DNA of 64,000 bases from Pleionea mediterranea (GTDB lineage: Bacteria > Pseudomonadota > Gammaproteobacteria > Enterobacterales > Kangiellaceae): assembly GCF_003148745.1 (NCBI RefSeq), contig NZ_QGGU01000009.1, positions 167,120-231,119 on the forward strand, written 5' to 3'. Of this stretch, positions 1 through 7,779 are shown piece by piece. The stretch's first letter is position 1, and the number at the start of each line of letters is the position of its first letter. The notes under the pieces were generated by a model. That model saw only the letters and a list, made by a program, of their open reading frames with translations. It had not been told where the DNA came from and did no database searches. The position numbers and the translations under genes were made by a program.

Positions 1-1
1 G

Positions 2-943
2 GCGGTTTTGCCCTTTAGCTTTGACTACGGCTTCAGCCAGCTGACAACGGCTTTTTTAACCGGAGCCAGTGTTGTGCTGCTTGAATACCTGATGCCGCGG
101 GATGTCATTCGCGCAGTTGAAAAATACCGCATCACCGGACTGGCTGCGGTGCCTCCTTTGTGGATCCAGTTGGCGCAACTGGACTGGGGTGAAACCGATT
201 CATTACGATACATCACCAACAGTGGTGGCGTTATGCCCCAGCCAACTCTGGCAGCCCTTAGGGAAAAGCTGCCTCAGACATCGCCGTATCTTATGTATGG
301 CCTGACAGAGGCATTTCGGAGCACTTATCTTGATCCCAGGCATCTTGATAGCCGCCCCACATCAATGGGCAAAGCCATACCGGATGCCGAAATACTGGTG
401 CTGAATGAACAGGGTGAGCAATGTCAGGCCAATGAACCCGGCGAGCTGGTGCACCGTGGAGTTCACGTGGCACAGGGTTACTGGAATGCACCAGATAAAA
501 CCGCGCAGCGATTTCGCCCTCTGCCAAAAACTTCAGGCGGCAGGCATGAGGAAATTGTCGTCTGGTCTGGTGATACCGTAACGCGTGACGAACAGGGCTT
601 TCTTTATTTTGTTGGCCGTCAGGATGACATGATCAAAAGTTCCGGTTACCGCATCAGTCCAGCCGAACTGGAAGCCTTGGTGATTGATATGCCACAGGTA
701 GCCGAGGTCGCCGCCTTTGGTGTGCCCCATGAGCAGCTTGGTCAGGCCATTGTGCTCGCCGTCAAACTGAACAATAATAGCGATACGACAAGCGCGGAGA
801 TTTTAAAGCTTTGCAAACAGCAGCTGCCGAATTATATGCACCCTCATCATATCGAACAATATGATGAACTCCCGAAAAACCCAAATGGTAAAATTGATCG
901 GGTTAAATTAACCCAACAACAGGATCAATTGTTCAGTCGCTAA
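2..943 (+). CDS. Acyl-CoA ligase (AMP-forming), exosortase-A-associated type, 5' truncated
   Basis: This is the C-terminal part (about 313 residues) of an adenylate-forming enzyme. The frame is open to the window edge, so the start lies outside. Visible ANL-superfamily signatures are YLMYGLTEAFRST (adenine-binding/A5 region), GELVHRGVHVAQGYW, YFVGRQDDMIKSSGYRISPAE (hinge and C-terminal lobe) and NPNGKIDR with the catalytic lysine. Such enzymes activate a carboxylate as acyl-AMP and load it onto CoA or a carrier protein. The PLP decarboxylase gene starts 31 bp downstream, and that pairing is typical of exosortase-A exopolysaccharide loci. The subfamily is inferred from this neighbour and from the FSFDYGFSQL segment. 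The substrate is unknown. Confidence 0.85.
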   Translation, partial: AVLPFSFDYGFSQLTTAFLTGASVVLLEYLMPRDVIRAVEKYRITGLAAVPPLWIQLAQLDWGETDSLRYITNSGGVMPQPTLAALREKLPQTSPYLMYGLTEAFRSTYLDPRHLDSRPTSMGKAIPDAEILVLNEQGEQCQANEPGELVHRGVHVAQGYWNAPDKTAQRFRPLPKTSGGRHEEIVVWSGDTVTRDEQGFLYFVGRQDDMIKSSGYRISPAELEALVIDMPQVAEVAAFGVPHEQLGQAIVLAVKLNNNSDTTSAEILKLCKQQLPNYMHPHHIEQYDELPKNPNGKIDRVKLTQQQDQLFSR

Positions 944-974
944 CGTAGCAGCAACGACAAACGGAACAAACACT

Positions 975-2207
975 ATGGCAAGCCCACTGACTCACTGTGA
1001 AATGAGTCAATTTAAATCCCACAATAACCAATTGCTGGTAAATAACATCCCTTTGACGCGGTTAGCTCAACGCGCCGGTCAAACGCCTTTTTACGCCTAT
1101 GATCGCAGTGTTATTCAGCAAAAAATCGATGAATTACGCCAAACATTTGAAAACGAGGCGAGCATTCATTACGCCATAAAAGCCAATCCGATGCCTGCTC
1201 TGGTTGATTTTATCGCCGATAAAGTTGATGGGCTCGATGTGGCTTCCGGTAAAGAATTAACAACCGCACTGAACAGTGGAAAGTCCCCTGCTTGCATCAG
1301 CTTTGCAGGCCCAGGTAAAAACGAAAAAGAATTGCTGATGGCGCTCGCCGCAGGCATAACCATCAACATTGAATCGAACACCGAACTTGAGCGCATTATT
1401 CAACTGTCGGAGCAGCACAATTTAATCGCCAATATTGCCGTTAGAATAAACCCAGATTTTGAGCTTAAAACATCTGGTATGCGAATGGCCGGTGGCGCGC
1501 AACAGTTTGGTATTGATGCCGAACAGGCACCATTAATTTTAGAAAGAATAAAAGCCGCATCATTAAACTTTCGCGGCTTACATATTTTCACAGGCTCACA
1601 AAACTTAAACCCGACCGCGATTTGTGAAGCGCACAACAATATTTATGCCCTGGCCGAATCAATAAGCGCCTCCGCTAAAATGCCACTGCCCACGTTAAAT
1701 ATTGGTGGTGGCTTTGGCATACCCTATTTTCCCGGAGAGTCGCACTTAAATTTGCAACCGGTTGCCGAAAATATTAAACGATTGAATCAACAATACAGTG
1801 CCCAGTTTAAACAAACCGAAATTATTCTTGAACTCGGCCGCTATTTAGTCGGTGAGGCTGGCATTTTCGTCTCAAAAGTCACCGACATTAAACAATCGCG
1901 CGAACAAACCTTTGCCATTATTGATGGTGGTCTGCATCATCACCTTGCAGCATCCGGTAATTTTGGCCAGGTGATACGAAAAAATTATCCGGTTGCGATT
2001 GGCAATAAAATGGATAAGCCCAAGGATCATTCGGTATCCATTGTCGGGCCGCTGTGTACGCCGCTCGATTTACTGGCGAAAAATATGCCGTTACCGACAA
2101 TAGAAATTGATGATCTTGTTGTGATCTACCAATCCGGCGCTTATGGTTTTACCGCCAGCCCTAGAGATTTTTTAAGTCATAATCCACCAGTTGAACTGCT
2201 GGTCTAA
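975..2207 (+). CDS. Pyridoxal-dependent decarboxylase, exosortase-A-associated type
   Basis: This is a 410-residue fold-III (alanine-racemase-like) PLP decarboxylase related to diaminopimelate and ornithine decarboxylases. The PLP-binding lysine lies in HYAIKANPMP (about K69). A glycine-rich phosphate-binding loop reads NIGGGFGIPYF, and the second active-site segment is GPLCTPLDLLA with a cysteine. The C-terminal YQSGAYGFTASPRDFL matches the family. In exosortase-A systems it is found next to the AMP ligase, as here, and probably supplies an amine or amino-acid building block; the exact reaction is not established. A second in-frame ATG at 1002 is a possible alternative start, since neither has a strong Shine-Dalgarno. 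No exosortase or glycosyltransferase is visible in the window. Confidence 0.85.
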   Translation: MASPLTHCEMSQFKSHNNQLLVNNIPLTRLAQRAGQTPFYAYDRSVIQQKIDELRQTFENEASIHYAIKANPMPALVDFIADKVDGLDVASGKELTTALNSGKSPACISFAGPGKNEKELLMALAAGITINIESNTELERIIQLSEQHNLIANIAVRINPDFELKTSGMRMAGGAQQFGIDAEQAPLILERIKAASLNFRGLHIFTGSQNLNPTAICEAHNNIYALAESISASAKMPLPTLNIGGGFGIPYFPGESHLNLQPVAENIKRLNQQYSAQFKQTEIILELGRYLVGEAGIFVSKVTDIKQSREQTFAIIDGGLHHHLAASGNFGQVIRKNYPVAIGNKMDKPKDHSVSIVGPLCTPLDLLAKNMPLPTIEIDDLVVIYQSGAYGFTASPRDFLSHNPPVELLV

Positions 2208-2225
2208 CAGAATAAGATTAATACG

Positions 2226-4697
2226 ATGATGGGATTAAGAAGTATCTACTTTAGTTTGGTCAAGCAACCATTAAAATGGTTAGTGCGTATTAAAACACTG
2301 CCCGAACAACCGGTAACAACACTCGATATCAACACCGACCAACCGGTATATTATGTTTTACGCACCCGGGCCACCAGCAGTTTTCTTATGTTGCAGCAGC
2401 AATGTAAAAACCTTGGCCTGCCAGAGCCCAGGTACATCAGCAAGTCGGATCAGACAATACCCAACGGTGGCGTGTTCTTTATTCAACACAAACAAATTTT
2501 TGGCCGCCGCCCCTCCACCATAAAAAAGTACAACCGACAATTACAAAACTTATTGCAGCAGCATGACGACAATATGGATGCACCGCAATTAATCCCGGTT
2601 TCTATTTACTGGGGGCGAAATCCTGGTAAAGAAAAATCTTTGTTACGTGTTTTATTTACCGATACCGAAAGTGCGACGCCGATCCGAAAGCTATTAATTT
2701 TATTATTTCAGGGTCGAAACAGTTTTATGCATTTTGGTCAGCCCGTAAAACTCAGTTTGCTAAGTACCGCTTCAAGTGCAGAATCCAAAGCACTTAAAAT
2801 CATTCGTACGTTACGGGTTTATTTCCACCGACAATGGACCGCTGCCATGGGGCCATTAGTGGCCAACCGAAAACAAATGTTAACCAGTTTACTGGCCAAC
2901 GATGGTGTTATTGAAGCAATAAAGCGTGAACAGAAAAAGAAAAAAATAACCGCTAATAAAGCCCGTAAGCAAGCACAAAAATACGCCAATGAAATTGCCT
3001 CTAGCTACTCTTACAAAACCATACGTGTGGTCAGCCGTTTATTGTCCTGGTTATGGAATAAAATGTACGGTGGCCTGCAAGTTTACAACGCTGAACGGGT
3101 CAGAAATTTAGCCAGCGACCATGAAATTGTTTATTTGCCGTGTCACAGAAGCCACATAGATTACCTGCTGTTATCCTATGTGCTTTATTATGAAGGACTG
3201 GTGCCACCACATATTGCTGCTGGCATTAATCTGAACTTCTGGCCAATTGGCGGTGTGCTAAGACGTGGCGGTGCCTTTTTTATCCGTCGAAGTTTTAGTG
3301 GCAATAAACTCTACACAGCGGTTTTTAATGCCTACTTTCATGCCCTATTGGATAAAGGTGTACCGGTGGAGTTTTTCCCCGAAGGTGGCCGCAGCCGAAC
3401 CGGCCGACTGCTACAACCGAAAACAGGCATGATGGGCATGATGATCCAGAATTACCTTAAGGGTTGCCGAAAACCCATTATGATTGTTCCGGTTTATGTG
3501 GGCTACGAACGCATGATGGAAGGCAAAAGCTACATCAGCGAAATGCAGGGCGCAAAAAAGAAAAAAGAATCCATGGGGCAACTTTTAAAAGTTCGCAATC
3601 AGCTTAAACAGCGATACGGAAAAGTTTATGTGAATTTTGCCGAACCTATCGATCTTGAGTCCTGGCTGACCGAGCATTGCCCTCAAAAAACGACTCATAA
3701 CCACGACAGCAGTGAACGGCCAAGCTGGCTATCGGACGTAGCGCTGAAACTGGGCGAAGAAAATATGACCCGAATTAACCAGAGTGTGGTGGTTAACTGC
3801 GTCAATCTGGTAAGTTTAATTTTACTTTCAACCCCTCGTCATACCTTGGGAAAACAGGAACTTGAAAATCAGCTGGCGCTGTATTTATCACTACTAAAAT
3901 CCGTCAGCTACAGTGATGATATGCAACTGTCGGATGATAATGTTGCAAATTTAATAGAAGAAGCCAAGCTACTGGGAGCCATCAACGAGTTTGAAAATCC
4001 GATGGGTAACTTATGTCAGATCCCCGAACGCTCCGCTGTCCTGTTCACTTATTATCGCAACAATATTATCCATTTATTTGCATTACCCGCTTTAATCGCC
4101 AGTTGCTTTCGACACTCCAGCAGCCTGAAGTCTGTAGAGCTGGTAGCAAAGTGCAAAGCCCTTTACCCACTGCTTAAACGAGAGTTGTTTTTACAATACT
4201 CTGACGATCAACTTTCCGAAGTTATCGATCAATACGTCGAAGAGTTTTGCAATAAAAATATTTTAAACAAATCCGGAGATGAAATTTTCCGACCCGATAT
4301 CAATAGCGATGAGTTTTCTCAGTTAATTTTACTTGCCGATACCTTAAAAGAAACACTCGAGCGATACGGCATCACCCTGACATTATTAGCGACTCACGCA
4401 GGACAAAAAGCCATCAGCCGTGGACAACTGGAAACACAAAGCCAAAAGCTGGCACAACGTATTTCAGCGCTTTACAATATTTACGCACCGGAATCCTTTG
4501 ATAAAAGTTTGTTTCAGCAAATCGTCGGCACGCTACGACGCAACGGATTAATTGCCAACGGTGAAGGCGGCGATTTAATTATCAGTGGCAGTGTTCCTGA
4601 TATTCAACATCTGGTGATGTCCATGCTCGGTCAGTCCACTCGCGAAGGGTTGCTAAAAACAGCGCGCTGGGCAATGGTTAAGTGGCGGCAAGACTAA
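2226..4697 (+). CDS. plsB: Glycerol-3-phosphate 1-O-acyltransferase
   Basis: This 823-residue enzyme has the usual length of gammaproteobacterial PlsB. It acylates sn-glycerol-3-phosphate at position 1, the first step of phospholipid synthesis, at the inner membrane. All acyltransferase blocks are visible: the HX4D motif CHRSHIDYLLL (H307/D312), GGAFFIRRSF, the substrate-binding FFPEGGRSRTGR (about 383-394) and IVPVYVGYERMMEGKSY. The N-terminal domain and the helical C-terminus are complete. The gene starts 18 bp after the decarboxylase stop, so it may be cotranscribed with it. Its stop codon TAA overlaps the stop of the convergent protease gene, and an intrinsic terminator for this strand lies inside that gene at 4750-4774. 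Confidence 0.97.
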   Translation: MMGLRSIYFSLVKQPLKWLVRIKTLPEQPVTTLDINTDQPVYYVLRTRATSSFLMLQQQCKNLGLPEPRYISKSDQTIPNGGVFFIQHKQIFGRRPSTIKKYNRQLQNLLQQHDDNMDAPQLIPVSIYWGRNPGKEKSLLRVLFTDTESATPIRKLLILLFQGRNSFMHFGQPVKLSLLSTASSAESKALKIIRTLRVYFHRQWTAAMGPLVANRKQMLTSLLANDGVIEAIKREQKKKKITANKARKQAQKYANEIASSYSYKTIRVVSRLLSWLWNKMYGGLQVYNAERVRNLASDHEIVYLPCHRSHIDYLLLSYVLYYEGLVPPHIAAGINLNFWPIGGVLRRGGAFFIRRSFSGNKLYTAVFNAYFHALLDKGVPVEFFPEGGRSRTGRLLQPKTGMMGMMIQNYLKGCRKPIMIVPVYVGYERMMEGKSYISEMQGAKKKKESMGQLLKVRNQLKQRYGKVYVNFAEPIDLESWLTEHCPQKTTHNHDSSERPSWLSDVALKLGEENMTRINQSVVVNCVNLVSLILLSTPRHTLGKQELENQLALYLSLLKSVSYSDDMQLSDDNVANLIEEAKLLGAINEFENPMGNLCQIPERSAVLFTYYRNNIIHLFALPALIASCFRHSSSLKSVELVAKCKALYPLLKRELFLQYSDDQLSEVIDQYVEEFCNKNILNKSGDEIFRPDINSDEFSQLILLADTLKETLERYGITLTLLATHAGQKAISRGQLETQSQKLAQRISALYNIYAPESFDKSLFQQIVGTLRRNGLIANGEGGDLIISGSVPDIQHLVMSMLGQSTREGLLKTARWAMVKWRQD

Positions 4698-6172
4698 AGT
4701 GATGAAAATTCAGAACTAACCTTGCCAGTGTTTACTGAAACATTTTTTGAAGCCGCTTCAATAGCGGCTTTTTTATTGATAACTCCTGCGCCTGCTTGCC
4801 AAGGTTCAGCCTGCTCTATGGGTTCAGCAGTACGCTGCAAAATTATTTTTATTTGCTGGCAACTGAGTTCAGGATTTTTTTCAAGCATAGCTGCAATAAC
4901 ACCAGAAACATATGCCGCCGATAAAGATGTTCCACTTGCCTGGGTATAATAAGCAAGAAGCCTGGCTGATAATTGCTGACTGTCTCCACGAAGCGATAAC
5001 GCACTTAGACTCGATAATGACGCTCTAAGTGATATTTGATTTTGCCCCGGTGCAGTGATGGTCGGTTGATCCTGCCAAAAATATCGCCGGTCATCCATGA
5101 TGATTTCCTGTGCTTTGACTGGCGCTCCAAAGGAACTAAACTCCGCAATATTTTTATCGCGACTCGCGGCAGCAACAGTAATGACCCATGGCGCTTTTTT
5201 ATAACTCCCAGTAAGCGATCCTGGTTTATTCCCCTCATTGCCGGCAGAAAATACAGTAATAATTCCCCGGTCACTCAAACGCTTGGTGGCAATGGTCATG
5301 GGGTGAGAAATATTCAATGGTGTTCCCATGTCATGACGACTGCCAAATGCATTCAGCACCACTCGAATGTTTAATCGCTGCCGTTGCTGTAACGCATAAT
5401 CCATACCTGCCAGTGCATCAAACAATGTCTTTTTGTTTCCTGAACCAATACTTATTATGGGTGTTTCAGGAGCAACCCCCATATATTTGCCAGCGGATAG
5501 TGCACCACTGCCACTGATTGCACCAGCAACCAAGGTACCGTGTCCGGCACCTATGTCGGTATTTTTTAAAGAAGATTGCATACGCAGCGGTGCAATATTC
5601 GAATAACTGCTTAGTTCTGGCTGAATGGTCAGATTTTGCCTGACAACATCCGGAAAACTTAAATCCTGATGCGTAATATCGATGCCAGAATCATTTAATA
5701 ATACAGATACTTTATTCGTACTAACTGAAGATGTTCGATGATGAGCGTTTAATTGTTCCTGATTATCAATCAAACTGACTTTTAATCGCTGTAATAACGT
5801 TAATTCTTTTATCGAGCTGCTAGATGATTCGTAGTGCTGAATGGATTCATATTCAAGCAGCTCATTACACCAGATGGAAACGACATCTTCTCGCATTACC
5901 AACGTTTTAATTTGTGTTGCCGTGGCTTTTACCAACACCATTGGCAAGTCATTTAAGCGACTACCAGTCATACCTTCGTCAGATAAATAACGCAATTGAT
6001 TATTGGTCACAGGATAAGTCTGATCAAATGTCACCAGAACCTCTTGCAATGTATGATCCTGTGACTGCTTTAAAAATGAATTAAGTGCGGGGTCAATCAC
6101 CGCCGACCGGATCGCGAGAGAATAAACAAAACACCCTAATAATAGCCCGTAACGGCATAACAGCTTAATCAT
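4694..6172 (-). CDS. Secreted S8 (subtilisin-like) serine peptidase
   Basis: This 492-residue subtilase has an N-terminal hydrophobic signal (about residues 1-22) and a propeptide-like region (about 45-110). The catalytic triad is readable: Asp in LLNDSGIDITH (D161), His in GAGHGTLVAG (H211) and Ser in ASGTSLSAAYVSG. The oxyanion asparagine is in FSAGNEGNKPG. There is no C-terminal accessory domain. It is one of four subtilases in the window. It lies downstream of the signalling operon on the same strand, separated by about 190 bp, so it may be a target of that system, but this is only context. The last codons overlap the plsB stop. Confidence 0.93.
   Translation of the reverse strand: MIKLLCRYGLLLGCFVYSLAIRSAVIDPALNSFLKQSQDHTLQEVLVTFDQTYPVTNNQLRYLSDEGMTGSRLNDLPMVLVKATATQIKTLVMREDVVSIWCNELLEYESIQHYESSSSSIKELTLLQRLKVSLIDNQEQLNAHHRTSSVSTNKVSVLLNDSGIDITHQDLSFPDVVRQNLTIQPELSSYSNIAPLRMQSSLKNTDIGAGHGTLVAGAISGSGALSAGKYMGVAPETPIISIGSGNKKTLFDALAGMDYALQQRQRLNIRVVLNAFGSRHDMGTPLNISHPMTIATKRLSDRGIITVFSAGNEGNKPGSLTGSYKKAPWVITVAAASRDKNIAEFSSFGAPVKAQEIIMDDRRYFWQDQPTITAPGQNQISLRASLSSLSALSLRGDSQQLSARLLAYYTQASGTSLSAAYVSGVIAAMLEKNPELSCQQIKIILQRTAEPIEQAEPWQAGAGVINKKAAIEAASKNVSVNTGKVSSEFSSL
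4750..4774 (+). terminator. Intrinsic terminator of plsB inside the convergent protease gene
   Basis: AAGCCGCT (4750-4757), a 5-nt loop and AGCGGCTT (4763-4770) form a perfect 8-bp stem running into a T tract (TTTTTT, 4769-4774). In + orientation it sits 53 bp after the plsB stop. On the other strand the same bases encode the Lys-Lys-Ala-Ala-Ile-Glu-Ala-Ala stretch near the C-terminus of the protease. Confidence 0.8.
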
Positions 6173-6361
6173 TCACACTCTTGTGCTTAAAAGAATAGTA
6201 ATCATCAGACTGACACGATTAATAGAAGAATGGGATAAGGGCATACCCCTAGTAGACAAATGCTTTTTCCCTTAATATTTCTTTTAACAAAGAAGCTGAA
6301 GCGACTCCATTACAAAAAATTTACTGCCATTACAACAAAACCAGTTCCATAGAGACGTTAA
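6173..6361. promoter_or_regulatory. Upstream region of the S8 protease, with a TACCCCT box
   Basis: This spacer lies between the NarL-like regulator stop and the protease start. It contains CATACCCCTAGTAG (about 6242-6255). TACCCCT fits the TACYYMT heptamer recognised by NarL-family regulators, and a regulator of that family is encoded immediately upstream. A related ACCCCTAGT occurs at 13444 within a palindrome. A functional link is inference. Confidence 0.25.
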
Positions 6362-6997
6362 CTACAAAAGCCCTTTTTTGGCGGCGTACCGAACCAGTTC
6401 AACGGTATTTTTCACGTCGAGTTTTTCAATTACTTTTCCACGATGGTTCTCTGCGGTTTTTGCACTGATCCCCAAACAACGGGCAATATCTTTGGTTGTT
6501 GCGCCTTGAACCACCAGATGAAAAACTTCTCGCTCTCTATCGGTTAGATTTTGGTAGGGATCATCAAATGAATCATCTGGATTACGGTATTGCTCCGCTA
6601 ATATTTCCGTGGCGTATTGTCCGAAATACGACTTACCGGTCGCCAGCCGCTTAACGGCTTCAAGCAGCTCTTTACTGGCACTGTCTTTTACCAGATATCC
6701 CGCAGCCCCCGACTTCACCATATGGATCACATATTCTTTTTCTTCGTGCATTGTGAGAACTAAAATTCGGCAATCAGGCAGCTGCTGATTAACCCGCCTG
6801 ACTACTTCAAGTCCATTCATTTTAGGCATACTGATATCAACAACAAGAACATCAGGCTTATGCTCTAACGCTTTCTCCAGTGCTTCAGCGCCATCTGAAG
6901 CCTGCGCAACAACCAAACATTCATCACTATTTTTCAGTAAGCTGATCATTCCTTCTCTTACTATGTCGTGATCGTCTGCCAACACCACTCTAATCAT
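6362..6997 (-). CDS. NarL/FixJ-family response regulator
   Basis: This 211-residue two-domain regulator has an N-terminal receiver with acidic pocket ADDHD (residues 7-11) and phosphoacceptor D54 in LVVDISMPKMNG. The conserved Thr is in LVLTMHEE and the Lys in YLVKDSASKE. A C-terminal LuxR-type helix-turn-helix follows (about 145-205: LTDREREVFHLVVQG, then KDIARCLGISAKTAENHRGKV). It overlaps the upstream histidine kinase gene by 8 bp, so the pair is translationally coupled and almost certainly cognate. As the last gene of the operon headed by the FHA and Ser/Thr-kinase genes, it is the likely transcriptional output. Confidence 0.95.
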   Translation of the reverse strand: MIRVVLADDHDIVREGMISLLKNSDECLVVAQASDGAEALEKALEHKPDVLVVDISMPKMNGLEVVRRVNQQLPDCRILVLTMHEEKEYVIHMVKSGAAGYLVKDSASKELLEAVKRLATGKSYFGQYATEILAEQYRNPDDSFDDPYQNLTDREREVFHLVVQGATTKDIARCLGISAKTAENHRGKVIEKLDVKNTVELVRYAAKKGLL

Positions 6998-7775
6998 TCG
7001 TTTTAGCCTTTTTATTATTAAGCTCTATATTATCCGATGTTATTTTTGTACCCGATGTAATTGTTGACTCGGCACTTGCCATTGGAATATAGGCTTTAAT
7101 GGAACAGCCTTCATCCGGTGTTGTTTCAATGATTGCCCGTCCTGAATAGGCAGAAACGCGATCTTTTATTGAGGATAAACCAACGCCTTTCTGAGAATCA
7201 TCGGCCAACTCAAAACCACAGCCATTATCAGAAACCAATAAATGCCAACCATCGTCTTTTGAGTCAAGTTTTATAAAAACATGACTAGCAGCTGCATGTT
7301 TAATCGTATTGGTTAGTGCTTCCTGACAAATGCGATAAAAAGTGGTCTGAATAGATTCAGGCATTTTATGATATTCACCTACCACAACGGTTATTTTTAT
7401 GTCATTAACGCCGCTCATTTGTCGCGCTAACCACTTGATTGCCGCTTCAAGCCCCAGATCATCTAAAATAGGTGGGCGCATTAATCGGGATAAATCTCTA
7501 ATGTCTTGCAGTGCTTGTCTTGCAAGTTCGAGTTCTTCTGTTGGCGCTTCACTTTTTGCTGTATCACTGTTCAAACGGTTAATCAGCGCGGTCAATATTT
7601 GGCCAACGCCATCGTGCAACTCTTTTGCTAATTGCTTTTGCTCCTGCTCTTTGAAATCCCAGATTCGTTGAGCCAATAACTGCATTTGCTGATTATTTTT
7701 TTGCAGCTGTAAATTGAGCACTTTTTGTTGTTGTAATAGAGAGGATATTTGATCCACCAGCCGAGAATCCGCCAT
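6990..7775 (-). CDS. NarX-type sensor histidine kinase without sensor domain
   Basis: This 261-residue kinase has an N-terminal coiled coil (about 1-45), a HisKA_3 dimerisation domain with phosphoacceptor H54 in QLAKELHDGVGQIL, and an HATPase_c domain (N box EALTNTIKHA, G box SDNGCGFE). There is no transmembrane or recognisable sensor domain. Input presumably comes from partner proteins, most obviously the FHA protein or the Ser/Thr kinase of the same operon. The ATG at 7775 is chosen because AGGAG sits 7 nt upstream, overlapping the stop of the preceding kinase gene. A GTG at 7796 would add 7 residues. Confidence 0.92.
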   Translation of the reverse strand: MADSRLVDQISSLLQQQKVLNLQLQKNNQQMQLLAQRIWDFKEQEQKQLAKELHDGVGQILTALINRLNSDTAKSEAPTEELELARQALQDIRDLSRLMRPPILDDLGLEAAIKWLARQMSGVNDIKITVVVGEYHKMPESIQTTFYRICQEALTNTIKHAAASHVFIKLDSKDDGWHLLVSDNGCGFELADDSQKGVGLSSIKDRVSAYSGRAIIETTPDEGCSIKAYIPMASAESTITSGTKITSDNIELNNKKAKTND

Positions 7776-7779
7776 CCTG

